A DNA stretch of 64,000 nt from SKKY01 sp965228015 (GTDB taxonomy: Bacteria; Bacillota; Peptococcia; Peptococcales; SKKY01), in assembly GCA_965228015.1 (NCBI GenBank), contig OZ245787.1, positions 1,240,001 to 1,304,000 of the forward strand, given 5' to 3'. Numbering within the stretch: the stretch's first letter is position 1; each line of letters starts with the position of its first letter. Of the stretch, positions 15,451-25,678 are shown one piece after another. The notes under the pieces are model-generated. The model worked only from the letters and a program-made list of their open reading frames with translations. It made no database searches and was not told where the DNA came from. The position numbers were made by a program, and so were the translations under genes.

Positions 15451-18400
15451 TTATTTTTGGCCTCCAGTAATTACTCTGCTAATTCTTTCTTTGTACTTTT
15501 CTACAAAAGTATCCATTGAATAGTAAACCACCGGTACCAATACTAATGTAATTAAAGTAGAGAATAGCAGGCCAAAAACAACTACCGTAGCCATTGGAGC
15601 CATAAGTTCAGCCCCTTCTCCGATTCCTATTGTTTGCGGAATAAGAGCAAGAATTGTTGTCATTAAAATTGGTCTGAATCTAGTCTGCCCCGCTTCTTTT
15701 AGAACTTCCATCTTTTCCATCCCTGATTTTCTTAAAATATTAACATAATCAACCAAAACTATAGCATTGTTAACAACAATACCAGCCAGCATAATTACTC
15801 CAATAAAAGCTGTGACACCAAAATTCCTGCCGGTTAAGAATAAACTTAAAGTAATACCAATGAAAGTTGGAGGAATACTGAACATAATTACAAAAGGATG
15901 TAGTAAAGCCTCAAATTGAGATGCCATAACCATGTAAACCAAAATAACAGCCAAGAGCAATGCCAAAGCTAAATTCGTAAAAGCTTCAACCATCTCCTGG
16001 TTAGAACCTCCAAACTCAATAGAATATCCGCTTGGGAAAATTAAATCTCCAAGGGCAGTGCTAATATCTGCACTTACACTTGCAAGATCTCTTCCACTAA
16101 TATCTCCTGTAATCGTTGCAATTCTGCTTTGATCTTTTCTGGAAACGCTGGAAGGTCCTTCTGTAAATATTGTTTCAGAAACTTCCTCTAAGGGAACACT
16201 AAAACCTAATGAAGTAGGAATCATAATTCTTTTTGCAGCTTCCAGATCTGCTCTTTGTTCCTCATATAACATTATTTTCACATCATACTCATTGCCTTTT
16301 TCTCTATACTTAGTTGCAGTTACTCCGGAAATATTTTGACGCAAAGCACCCGCAACCTGATAAGTACTCGGTCCATAGGCAGAAGCTTTGTCCCTGTCAA
16401 TAATTACTTCAATTTCAGGAGTTCCCTTATCAAAACTTGTTGTAACTTCTCTGGTGTTTGGAACAGTTTTAATTTTTGCAGCTATTTCTTCAGAAAGTTC
16501 TTGAAGTATAGTTAAATCTGAACCTTTAATTTCTATAGAAATGGGAGCTCCAGTACCCATACCTCCCCCTTCAGAGGAGACTGCAACTTCTACGCCTGCC
16601 ATATCTGCAGTTTTTCCCGGACTTCATCCATAACTTCAGAAACAGAACAATCTCTTTCATTAAGGGGCTTCATTCTTACCATTAAATTGGAGGTCCGGGA
16701 GCTTCCGCCACCACCGCCCATCATCATGTCCCCCCACCAACAGAAACAAAAACTTGATCTATTTCATCAATATCACTTAAGATATATTCTACCTTTTCAG
16801 TTGCCAACTTAGTTTCATCTATTTCCGTATTTCTGGCTAACTTTAAATCAACGGAAAAATAACCTGAATCTGCAGCAGGAATAAATTCTTTTCCAGCAAA
16901 AGCTGCAAAAATCAAACCACTTAAAAGAATCCCTGCGATAGTTCCAAAAATTACCTTTTTCCTGTTATTTAAAGCTTTATCTAAGACATTAGCATACTTC
17001 TCTTTTAAAGAATTGTTACCCTCCTGAAATTTATCAGAAATCTTTCTGGCAATTTTTGAAATAAACGTAACTTTCTCATCATCTTTAGAGCAATCTTCTT
17101 CAATTTCTTGAAGCTCTTCCCCAAGATCACTTCTGTTTATTACAAGAAGTTTTGAAGACAGCATTGGAATAAATGTTAATGAGACCATAAGTGAAGCAAA
17201 CAATGAGAATGTAACTGTTAACGACATGGGTCTAAACAACTGAGCCGATAAACCTTGTACAAAAACCAAAGGCAAAAATACACATATTGTTGTAATTGTT
17301 GAAGCAACAACTGCAGAAGCAACCTCTTTTGTTCCAAGTATAGCAGCCTTTTCTCTTGGTAATTTTTTCTGTTCTGAATCTATATATATTTTCAAGAACA
17401 ACTATAGAACTGTCTACCATTAATCCAATTCCCAGAGCAAGTTCCCCGAGGGAAAGAATATTAATTGTAGTCCCTGAGAAGAACATTAAAATAAAAGTTG
17501 CCACAATAAAAATTGGAATAGCTGTTTCAATAATTAAGGTACTCCTTATATTTCTCAGAAATAAATATAGGATAATTACAGCAAAAAGAGCGCCAAAAAA
17601 TCCATTATTAATAACATTACCAATTGAAAGATTAATAAATTCAGCTGAATCATAAGTTGTTAGAACTTCTACACCGGAAGGTAATGTTCCCTTTATCTTT
17701 TCAAGTTCTGCATTTATTTTTTCAGAAACACCAACTGTATTTGCATCACTTTGCTTATATATATTTAAACCAATACTGTTCTGACCATTTAAAAATAAGT
17801 ACATTGTCATTTTTGCAAAAGCATCTTCAATATCAGCAATATATTTTAACTGAATAGTTCCTCCTGTTTTTAAAGGAACCAACACATTTCCTAAATCTTC
17901 CAGGCTTTCAAATTCACTTTTTATTCTAAGGAGATAGTCTTTTTGCCCTTGTGTTACTGTACCTGATGAATGGTTGGTATTCTCAGCTGCAATAACTCCT
18001 TGAATATCTGACACAGATAATCCCATACTTTGAAGCTTATATGCATCAACTAAAACCTGTATTTCTCTGGTTTCTCCGCCGCTAATCTCAACACTTGCAA
18101 CCCCATCAATTCTTTCTAAATAGGGAATAATTTTTCCTTCTGTTATTTCTTTTATTTCATATGTTTCTCTGTCCCCGGTAACTCCCATCATCATTATTGG
18201 CATCATTTCCAGATTGAATCTAATTACCATAGGTGAAGATGCACCATCAGGAAGAAAGCTTTTTACTGCATCAACCTTTTCTCTGACTTTCATTTAACTA
18301 TAGTCCATATCTGTTCCATAGTTAAATTCAGCAATGACCATTGTAGAACCCCGGCTGCTTGTGGATGTAACCTGTTTAATACCCGGAAGACCCGAAACAG

Positions 18401-18608
18401 ATTCCTCTACAGGTCTGGTGATTAATTGTTCCATCTCCTCTGGGCCAACGCCCTCATAATTTACGATTGTTGCTACAATTGGAAGTTCAATGTCCGGATA
18501 TAAGTCTACACTTAACCTGTTTAAAGATACTCCCCCAATTATTAATATTGCTATAACAACCATTAATATTGTTATTGGCCGTTTTACTGCTCCTCTGTAT
18601 AAATTCAT
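15451..18608 (-). pseudogene. RND multidrug efflux pump (AcrB/HAE1 type), interrupted
   Basis: If repaired, a proton-driven inner-membrane pump of about 1,050 residues, transported together with the adaptor encoded upstream. Segments in order: N-terminus (AVKRPITILMVVIAIL, DLYPDIELP), porter domain, TM block with GLMVDSSIVVLENIYR, second half with IPAADSGYF, and a C-terminal TM block ending LVLVPVVYYSMDTF. Lesions: an in-frame TAA at 18294-18296 where a Q or similar codon is expected; a shift in the T6 run at 17363-17368 (before KLPREKA); a shift in the C6 run at 16730-16735; a shift in the T5 run at 16611-16615. Adding bases to these runs restores one frame with normal RND sequence across every junction. 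No outer-membrane channel is adjacent. Whether the lesions are real or base-calling errors is open. Confidence 0.85.
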
Positions 18609-19695
18609 TCTTTAGCAGCCTCCTCCTGGGCAGCCTCAACCTGCTTCTCCATTGGCTCCACAATTCTTACAAGATCCCCTATAATAACATTATCATTTCC
18701 TCTTGTAATTACCTTATCTCCAGGATTAATTCCGGAAAGAATTTCTGTAAACAAATTATTACTCAAACCAGTAGTTACTACTACAGATTGAGCCGTATCA
18801 TTTTCATCTACCAAAAATACCTTCCCTTGATTTCCTCTTATTATTACTGATTGGGATGGGACAATAATCGCATCCTCACTTCTTTCAACTTCAACAGAAG
18901 CTTTCGCAAAAGTCCCTGGTTGTATTTCAAGATTTGAATTATCAATTTCGATTTCCAGAGGGAAAGACCTGATTTGCATATCCATTGTTGGAGCGATACT
19001 TTTTACCCTTCCGGTAAATTCTTTATTATTCATATTTGGAATTGTAATTTTTACTTCCTGCCCAGTTACCAAATTATTAACTTCTTTTTCATTAATATTT
19101 GATTTCAATAACACCTTGTCAATTTTACTTATAACCGCTACAGGAGCCTGAGGTGACGCAAGATTACCTGCAGTAACATTTATCGAAGAGACAACACCAT
19201 CAACAGGGCTTTTTACACTGTAGGCAGCTAATTCTATCTTTCTAAGCTCAAAAGCATTCTTTGCCTGTAAATATCCTGTTTCAATTCGCTCAAACTGAGA
19301 TTTTGATAAAGCTCCTGCATCTAACAAAGCCTTATTTCTTTCATAATTCTTTTCTGCATCAAGAAAAGTTGCTTCTGCGATCTCATAATTTAAAGATATA
19401 CTTTCTGAATCTAAATATGCAAGAACCATTCCTTTTCTTACTAAATCTCCAACTTTTACTGGTATACCAGTAACTTTTTTGCCTCCGGCAATTTCAGGAA
19501 TAACCATAGCACTTATTTCCGGCTCAACAATTCCTGTAATAGTAATTTCTCTTGTAATTGTGTCTTTTTTAGCTTCATATACCTCAACAGGTATCTTAAC
19601 AACTCCCTCAACTTGTTCTTTTGGTGAACATCCACTAATTAAGGAAAATATAATTAACAATATTAGTCCTGATAATGCTTTTTTCTGAAATTCAT
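18605..19695 (-). pseudogene. RND efflux periplasmic adaptor lipoprotein (HlyD/MFP family), start frameshifted
   Basis: Membrane-fusion adaptor that couples the pump to the envelope. Visible: lipoyl/barrel-sandwich pieces (VTGIPVKVGDLVRKGMVLAYLD and AYSVKSPVDGVVSSINVTAG), an alpha-hairpin between them, a beta-barrel (KITIPNMNNKEFTGRVKSI) and a membrane-proximal domain. The true start is ATG 19693-19695 with an AAAGGAG site; the T6 run at 19679-19684 lacks one base, without which the first 10 codons end in TAA. Adding it gives a signal peptide and lipobox ending in ISGC. The remaining 351 codons are intact. It overlaps the pump start by four bases (ATGA). Confidence 0.88.
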
Positions 19696-19724
19696 TTTAA
19701 TTCTCCTTTATAAATATTTCTTCC

Positions 19725-19738
19725 CGACTCACGGGTCA
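19725..19738. promoter_or_regulatory. TetR-type operator, downstream copy
   Basis: Imperfect palindrome CGACTCACGGGTCA, related to the upstream copy by the shared TGACYCGYGRGTCA pattern. It falls just downstream of the expected transcription start of the efflux operon, about 42 bases centre to centre from the second copy. Confidence 0.75.
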
Positions 19739-19752
19739 ATCTCTAGTTTGAA

Positions 19753-19781
19753 ATATTACAGTATTCTGACCCGCGAGTCAA
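19753..19781 (-). promoter_or_regulatory. Promoter of the adaptor-RND-tetR operon
   Basis: Minus-strand TTGACT (19776-19781), 17-base spacer, TAATAT (19753-19758). The -35 box is the edge of the upstream TetR-type palindrome, so repressor bound there would block RNA polymerase. Confidence 0.82.
19767..19780. promoter_or_regulatory. TetR-type operator, upstream copy overlapping -35
   Basis: TGACCCGCGAGTCA, nearly a perfect dyad of TGACTCGCGGGTCA. It overlaps the -35 hexamer of the efflux promoter. Together with the copy at 19725 it brackets the promoter, the classical arrangement for a TetR repressor. Confidence 0.78.
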
Positions 19782-19782
19782 T

Positions 19783-19808
19783 AAAAAAAGCCTCCTATAA
19801 GAAGGCTT
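19783..19808 (-). terminator. Terminator of the aromatic operon after aroH
   Basis: AGCCTTC / GGAGGCT stem (one mismatch) with loop TTATA and seven T on the minus strand. It separates aroH from the efflux promoter that starts a few bases further on. Confidence 0.78.
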
Positions 19809-19843
19809 AAGTGTTAAATAATTATTAATGAAATTTAAATTTA

Positions 19844-20203
19844 TTACTCTGTTATATCTGGTCGTAATTTAGTAGCTTTTTTTAAGTAAACATGATTGAT
19901 TTTACAATTTTCTTCACAATTAACTGTTATAAGAACTCTAATACATTTTTCCAAAGAATATTCTACAAACATTTCCTGAAGGCACATTAAAGGAACAGAA
20001 GAAAATCCAAGTTCCCTGGCAATTTTAGCCGGATATATCTTTGTTAAATCCTTTGTTGCAGAAAAGATAACAGATACCACATTTTCCATATCTATAATGT
20101 TATCTTCAAGAATTTTATCCAATAATATTTTTGTATTCTCTGTAATTGACTGTTCTGTATTTTCTTCTACGCTAATTGCTCCTCTGATTCCCTTTTGTAT
20201 CAT
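19844..20203 (-). CDS. aroH: Chorismate mutase, AroH type
   Basis: Converts chorismate to prephenate, the branch point towards phenylalanine and tyrosine. The 119 residues match the monofunctional trimeric AroH of Bacillus along the whole length: IRGAISVEENTEQSI, ATKDLTKIYPAKIARELG, PLMCLQEM, KCIRVLITVN, HVYLKKATKLRPD. The active-site Arg (of IRGA), Glu/Cys region (CLQEM) and Arg of KCIRV are present. It overlaps aroB by four bases and is the last gene before the operon terminator. Intact. Confidence 0.93.
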   Translation of the reverse strand: MIQKGIRGAISVEENTEQSITENTKILLDKILEDNIIDMENVVSVIFSATKDLTKIYPAKIARELGFSSVPLMCLQEMFVEYSLEKCIRVLITVNCEENCKINHVYLKKATKLRPDITE

Positions 20204-21294
20204 CCCTGCAATACCCCCTGACTTAAAAGAAATTCTTTTAATTCAAATGCAGATATTCTATCTGTTTTTTCAACAAACCCAATCTCTTTAGGAATAATTA
20301 AAATCAACTTTCCTTTCTGATTTTTTTTATCTAATTGGAGAATATTCATAAACATATCTACAAGCATCTTAGGAAGTTTATATTCCATATCAAGATTTTT
20401 TAACAGGTTATTAATCTTTTCTCCTTCGATCTGAGAAAGATATCCTTTTTCTACAGCCAGATTAGTAATAACTGTAATACCTGTTGCAACTGCTTCCCCA
20501 TGCCTGAAATGTTCATATTCCGTTATTGTTTCAATTCCATGAGCAATTGTATGTCCCAGATTAAGATAAGCCCTAATCCCGCCTTCTCTTTCATCTGCCT
20601 CAACAATTTCTCCTTTTATTTCGCAAGATCTTCTAATAAGATATTCAAAAACTGTTAGATCTTTATTTTTAATTTTCTCAGTATTATTTTCTATATATTC
20701 AAAGAAACTTTTGTCTTTAATAATTCCATATTTGATAATTTCTGCCAAACCACTTTTCCAGTCCCGGGCTGGTAAAGAAAGAAGTACCTTGGTATCAATA
20801 TATACTTTCTTCGGCTGATAAAAAGAGCCAGTCATATTCTTCCCCATCGCATGATTAACTGCAACTTTTCCACCTACGCTACTGTCAACCTGGGCCAATA
20901 AACTGGTTGGAATCTGATAAAATTTTATACCCCTTTGATATATACTGGCAATAAAACCCGCAAGATCACCAATAACTCCCCCGCCTAAAGCAAGAATAAA
21001 TGCATCCCGGCTAATCTTATCTTCCAACATCTTAGTTAGAATTGAACCTGCAATATCCCAGGATTTATAACTTTCTCCCTCAGGGATTATATATTCAAAA
21101 ATCTGAAATCCCTTAAGTTTTAGTTCTTCAGAAAGTTTTTTACCATACAGAATATATACTGTTTCATTAGAAATAAGAGCTGCTTGATTTCCTTTTTCTT
21201 CTATTAATAAGTCCTCGGGTACTTTTTTCAGCAGGTTTTCTTCTATTAAAATGTCATAAGACCTGTCTCCAAGGTTTATACGGGCTTTACTCAT
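20200..21294 (-). CDS. aroB: 3-dehydroquinate synthase
   Basis: Cyclises DAHP to 3-dehydroquinate using NAD and a divalent metal. 364 residues, normal length. The nucleotide-binding GGGVIGDLAGF motif, the SVGGK motif, and metal-ligand segments (LNLGHTIAHGIET, FRHGEAVATG) are all present. Its start overlaps the end of aroC by eight bases and its stop overlaps aroH by four, so translation is coupled through this stretch of the operon. Confidence 0.96.
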   Translation of the reverse strand: MSKARINLGDRSYDILIEENLLKKVPEDLLIEEKGNQAALISNETVYILYGKKLSEELKLKGFQIFEYIIPEGESYKSWDIAGSILTKMLEDKISRDAFILALGGGVIGDLAGFIASIYQRGIKFYQIPTSLLAQVDSSVGGKVAVNHAMGKNMTGSFYQPKKVYIDTKVLLSLPARDWKSGLAEIIKYGIIKDKSFFEYIENNTEKIKNKDLTVFEYLIRRSCEIKGEIVEADEREGGIRAYLNLGHTIAHGIETITEYEHFRHGEAVATGITVITNLAVEKGYLSQIEGEKINNLLKNLDMEYKLPKMLVDMFMNILQLDKKNQKGKLILIIPKEIGFVEKTDRISAFELKEFLLSQGVLQG

Positions 21295-22453
21295 CGGATC
21301 CCCCTGTAAAGTTATTTACAACTTTCTGCCAGTTTTCAAAACTTGCTCTTATTTCATCCATACTGTCTCCCGCAAATTTTTCCATAAAGGCATCGGCGAT
21401 TTCCCAGGCAACAACTGATCCTGCAACTACAGCCGCAGCGGGCACTGCGCAAATATCTGATCTTTCAATAGCTGCCTCATAGGCTTTACCGGAATATATA
21501 TCAATGCTTTGAAGAGGATTATACAATGTGGGAATAGGTTTTATAACAGCTTTTACTACTATATTCTCACCATTGGACATTCCGCCCTCGATACCACCAG
21601 CATTGTTACTCCCGTGGAAAACTCCTTTTTCCTTACTGAAAAAAATTTCATCATGAACCTTTGATCCCGGTAATTTTCCCGTTTCAAATCCCATGCCAAT
21701 TTCTATACCTTTTATTGCCTGAACTCCCATAAGCGAACCTGCTATTCTGGAATCCAGTTTTCTGTCATAATTTACATAGGAACCAACACCCGGAGGAAGT
21801 CCTTCTACAATCACCTGAACAACTCCACCAAGAGATTCTCCCTCTTCCTTTGCTTTATCAATTAAGCCAATCATCTCTTTTGTTGTATTTTCACAAGGGC
21901 AATATAGAAGATTTTCAAAAATTTTCTCATTAATTTCATAAATCTTTTTCCGGCACTCAGCCCCACCTATACTTGTAACACAAAAGTACACATTAATACC
22001 AAATTCTTTTAAAAAACTCATAGCAATACTTCCAATTGCAATTTTAGAAGCAGTTTCCCTTGCACTGGCTCTTTCCAAGACATTCCTAATATCTTTTTGC
22101 TGATACTTCAAAGCCCCCGCATAGTCAGCATGGCCAGGTCTGGCTCTGGTAACTTTTTTACTTTCAAGATCTGCATCCTCAGATGAAGACATTATTTTTT
22201 GCCAATTCTCCCAGTCATTATTCCATATCAAAAAAGATACTGGCGCCCCGGTGGTGTAACCACCACGAACTCCGCTGAAAATATCTATTTTGTCCTTCTC
22301 TATTCTCATGCGTCCTCCCCGGCCATAGCCTCCCTGGCGCAATTCCAGCATATAATCAATAAACTGAGTATCAATTTTTAAATTTGACGGCAACCCCTCA
22401 ATAATACTAACCAAAGCTTTTCCGTGTGACTCCCCCGCATTAAGAAAACGCAT
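21287..22453 (-). CDS. aroC: Chorismate synthase
   Basis: Flavin-dependent last common step of the shikimate pathway: EPSP to chorismate. 388 residues. Signatures are RFLNAGESHGKALV at the N-terminus, RARPGHADYAGALKY, RASARETASKIAIGS and GIEGGMSNGENIVV. The active-site histidines are in the first two. Preceded by a purine-rich site and 24 bases after aroE. Intact. Confidence 0.97.
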   Translation of the reverse strand: MRFLNAGESHGKALVSIIEGLPSNLKIDTQFIDYMLELRQGGYGRGGRMRIEKDKIDIFSGVRGGYTTGAPVSFLIWNNDWENWQKIMSSSEDADLESKKVTRARPGHADYAGALKYQQKDIRNVLERASARETASKIAIGSIAMSFLKEFGINVYFCVTSIGGAECRKKIYEINEKIFENLLYCPCENTTKEMIGLIDKAKEEGESLGGVVQVIVEGLPPGVGSYVNYDRKLDSRIAGSLMGVQAIKGIEIGMGFETGKLPGSKVHDEIFFSKEKGVFHGSNNAGGIEGGMSNGENIVVKAVIKPIPTLYNPLQSIDIYSGKAYEAAIERSDICAVPAAAVVAGSVVAWEIADAFMEKFAGDSMDEIRASFENWQKVVNNFTGGSDE

Positions 22454-22477
22454 GAAAACTTCTCCTTTTAATTGAAA

Positions 22478-23302
22478 TTATTTAAAACTTTTTCCAGTCC
22501 ATAAATTAAAAGCCAGCTCTCCTTGAAAATAAAGCATTCCTTTACCGTTAATTACTTCTGCCCCTTTTGTTTTTGATTCTTTCAGGAAAAGAGTTTCTTC
22601 TGGATTATATACAAGATCAGCAACTAGTTGTCCTTTATGAATAACATCATAATTTATATCCGGCTTATGATTTAGATCCGGATACATTCCTATGCTGGTA
22701 GAATTAATAATTAAATCCGCTTCCTCTATTTTCTTATCAGGAACTCTTCTATTATTGTAGTCCCAAAACTCTGATTGGGCATGGGTATTTATCTCAATTA
22801 TTTTTCTTAAATCCTCAGCTTTTGAGAAAGTCCTGTTTATAAATGAAACCTCCCCGACTCCAGCAAGAGCAAGAGATATTCCAACTCCCCGGGCAGCCCC
22901 TCCGGCTCCAATAATAATTATCCTTTTTCCTTTTGCAGAAAAGTCTTTTTCTCTTTTAAGAGATTCCAGAAAACCTCTTCCGTCAGTATTATCTCCGGAA
23001 AAACCTTTTTCCTCTCTTATTAAGGTATTTACAGCACCAATTAGTTCCGCTTCTCTGGAAATTTTTGTCAAAAAAGGAATAACCTTTTCTTTATAGGGAA
23101 CAGTTACATTCACTCCAACAGCCCCTAGTACATAAAGACCCTCCAAAGCTTTTTCCAGGTTTTCCGGCTTAACATCAAAAGCTAAATATCTGCCATTTAT
23201 ACCATTTAACTCCAGTTGAAGATTATGAAGGGAAGGAGAAAAAGAATGTTCCACAGGATGGCCGATTAATGCAAATAATTTAGTTTCACCATTTATTTCC
23301 AT
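22478..23302 (-). CDS. aroE: Shikimate dehydrogenase
   Basis: NADP-dependent reduction of 3-dehydroshikimate. About 274 residues from the ATG at 23302; an upstream TTG would add seven residues but the TTAGGAGA site is placed for the inner ATG. Shikimate-binding HSFSPSLHN, catalytic Lys in VTVPYKEKVIPFL, and NADP motif GAGGAARGVGISL are visible. The inner start lies just after the aroA stop codon. Confidence 0.95.
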   Translation of the reverse strand: MEINGETKLFALIGHPVEHSFSPSLHNLQLELNGINGRYLAFDVKPENLEKALEGLYVLGAVGVNVTVPYKEKVIPFLTKISREAELIGAVNTLIREEKGFSGDNTDGRGFLESLKREKDFSAKGKRIIIIGAGGAARGVGISLALAGVGEVSFINRTFSKAEDLRKIIEINTHAQSEFWDYNNRRVPDKKIEEADLIINSTSIGMYPDLNHKPDINYDVIHKGQLVADLVYNPEETLFLKESKTKGAEVINGKGMLYFQGELAFNLWTGKSFK

Positions 23303-23312
23303 AATCTGTCTC

Positions 23313-24566
23313 CTAACCAGCAACCAAGGATTTTAATACATCAAAAAAGCCTGGAAAAGATATGTCGACACAAGACAAGTCGTCTACACTTACTCCTCCA
23401 TCAGCAACCAAACCTGCAATTGCGCAGGACATAGCAATTCTGTGATCATCATAGCTTTCACAATTCGCATATTTCAATGGTGTACCACCCTTTATTATCA
23501 AACCATCTTCCGCTTCTTTAATATCCGCACCCATTTTAGAAAGTTCTCTGGATATAGTTTTCAACCTGTCTGACTCTTTTACTTTAAGTTCTTCAGCCCC
23601 GTGAATAATCGTAGTACCTTCAGCCTGAGTTGCAGCAACAGCAATCACCGGTATCTCATCAACAAGTCTTGGAATAATATCACCGCCAAAGGTAATTCCT
23701 TTTAATTTACTTGATCTTACAATTATGTCTCCAACTTTTTCTCCTGAAGTATATCGTTCATTTATAATCTCAATATCTCCACCCATTTCTCTGAAGACAT
23801 CAATAATTCCAGTCCTGGTTTCATTAAGACCAATATTTTCTATACAAACTTCCCTGCCAGGAAGAATCAGACCTCCTGCAATAAAAAATGCAGCAGAAGA
23901 AATATCCCCCGGGACCACAATTTTTTGACCTTTTAATATAGGGAATCCTTTAACAGATGAGTAATTTGGCCCTTCCTTTATTTCTGCGCCAAAACCTTTT
24001 AACATTACTTCTGTATGATTACGGGATTTTTCAGGTTCAATTACAGTAGTAGCTCCCTCTGAATATAGTCCCGCCAAAAGTATTGCAGATTTTATCTGGG
24101 CACTTGCCACCAGGGTTTTATAACTAATACTTTCAAGTTTTTTACCCTTTATTGCAAAAGGAACTTTATTATTATTTTCCCTGCCCAAAACCTCAGCACC
24201 CATTTTTGCAAGAGGTTCCAAAACCCTTTTCATTGGTCTCCTTCCGATAGAAGAATCTCCCGTTAACAAAGATGTAAAATTTTGACCAGCAAGTATTCCA
24301 CTTATAAGGCGAATTGTTGTGCCAGAATTTCCAACATCTAATACTGAATCCGGCTCCTTTAGCCCTTTAAGACCAACACCCTGGACTATTACCTTGTCAT
24401 TTTCCCTCTGTATATCAACTCCAAGTTGCTGAAAGCATGATATTGTGCTAAGGCAATCTGCTCCAGTTAAGAAACCCTCAATTTCTGTTTTTCCATCTGA
24501 AATAGCCCCCAGTATTACTGCTCTGTGTGATATAGATTTATCCCCTGGAATTTTAATTTTTATCAT
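23313..24566 (-). CDS. aroA: 3-phosphoshikimate 1-carboxyvinyltransferase (EPSP synthase)
   Basis: Transfers enolpyruvate from PEP to shikimate 3-phosphate. 417 residues, normal. Substrate-binding motifs: PGDKSISHRAV, DVGNSGTTIRL, GRRPMKRVLEPL, SRNHTEVML, KVKESDRLK and DDHRIAM. The glyphosate-relevant segment reads LDVGNSGTTIRLI. GGAGG precedes the ATG. It follows tyrA by about 10 bases. No shikimate kinase (aroK) or dehydroquinase (aroD/aroQ) gene is within the window; they must be elsewhere. Confidence 0.97.
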   Translation of the reverse strand: MIKIKIPGDKSISHRAVILGAISDGKTEIEGFLTGADCLSTISCFQQLGVDIQRENDKVIVQGVGLKGLKEPDSVLDVGNSGTTIRLISGILAGQNFTSLLTGDSSIGRRPMKRVLEPLAKMGAEVLGRENNNKVPFAIKGKKLESISYKTLVASAQIKSAILLAGLYSEGATTVIEPEKSRNHTEVMLKGFGAEIKEGPNYSSVKGFPILKGQKIVVPGDISSAAFFIAGGLILPGREVCIENIGLNETRTGIIDVFREMGGDIEIINERYTSGEKVGDIIVRSSKLKGITFGGDIIPRLVDEIPVIAVAATQAEGTTIIHGAEELKVKESDRLKTISRELSKMGADIKEAEDGLIIKGGTPLKYANCESYDDHRIAMSCAIAGLVADGGVSVDDLSCVDISFPGFFDVLKSLVAG

Positions 24567-24576
24567 AAAGCCTCCA

Positions 24577-25669
24577 TTAAATTATCTTTGTTCCATAGCC
24601 AAAAAACTTAAGAACTTCAATAGCTTTTTCCCTTTCATTTTCATGAATAAAGCCAAGACGCAAAGTGCCTCCGTCACCTTCTCTAACCCTAAGGATTTCT
24701 ATATCAATAATATTTATATCTTTAGCTCCGAGAATGTTTGCAACTTTTCCTATTTCTCCCGGTTTGCCAGGTATGGTAACCACAATTTCAGAAAGAGTAG
24801 GCAAAAGCCCTTTAACTTTTTTAGGAACTTGTTCTCTCAATTTCTTGGATCTGGCAAGTTTTTCTTTAAGATCATTAGATTTATCACTTCTTACATATAA
24901 CTCCAGCTCATCAATCTGATCTTTATAAGTTTTTAAAACATCCAACAAGGACTCTTTATTTGAGAGAAAGATATCTCTCAAAAGCTCAGGCTGACTATCA
25001 GCAATTCTTGTTACATCACGGAATCCTCCTACAGCAATTTTAAAAACATTTTCATGTTTTTTTCAATTTCACCTACAGTATTAACAAGAGCCCCGGCAAG
25101 TAAATGAGGGAGATGGCTTACAGAGGCCACCATAATATCGTGTTCATCACTATCCAAAAGTAATATGCGCGCTCCGGTTTTTTCAACAATTTCTATGATT
25201 TTATTTCTTGCAGATAATTCTGAATTATCATTTAAAATAACATAAACTGCATTTTCAAAAAGATATGGATCTGCAGCATCTATCCCGCTTTTCTCCGAAC
25301 CAGCCATGGAATGTCCGCCAACATATGAAATATCTTTTCTTCTTTTTGCTATACTGAAAATATTATCTGAAATCTGTTTTTTGTACCTCCTGTATCTGAA
25401 ATAATTGCCCCGGGTTTCAAAAAAGGTAAAATTTCTTCTGCCATAAAAACAGTCTGAGATAAAGAAACAGCAATAAATACTACATCCGCATCTTTTACTC
25501 CCTCCTGGATTGAGCAGGTTCCCCAGTCGATACTTTTTAGACTAACCCCTTTTTCAATAATATCCTGATTAATATCTATATCAATAATCTCAAGACCTTT
25601 ATCTGCCTTTTTTAATGCCATTCCTAAAGATCCGCCAATTAAACCAAGGCCAGCAATTGCAATTTTCAT
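24577..25669 (-). pseudogene. tyrA: Prephenate dehydrogenase with C-terminal ACT domain, two frameshifts
   Basis: If repaired, about 365 residues oxidising prephenate to 4-hydroxyphenylpyruvate for tyrosine. The NAD fold starts GLGLIGGSLGMALKK; catalytic region GGHSMAGSEKSG; C-terminal ACT domain (about 24.6-24.8 kb) likely for tyrosine feedback. Lesions: the T6 run at 25377-25382 needs one more base (restoring DTGGTKKQISD), and the T7 run at 25057-25063 needs one more (restoring EKKHENVFKIAVGGFRDVT). The pieces are otherwise normal. Follows pheA by nine bases. Confidence 0.88.
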
Positions 25670-25678
25670 CAGAATGCC

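Noticed and set aside
17232..18293. Separate proteins for the RND fragments
   Set aside because: Fragment ends coincide with runs or stops inside one continuous RND homologue; each piece lacks its own ribosome-binding site in the expected place.
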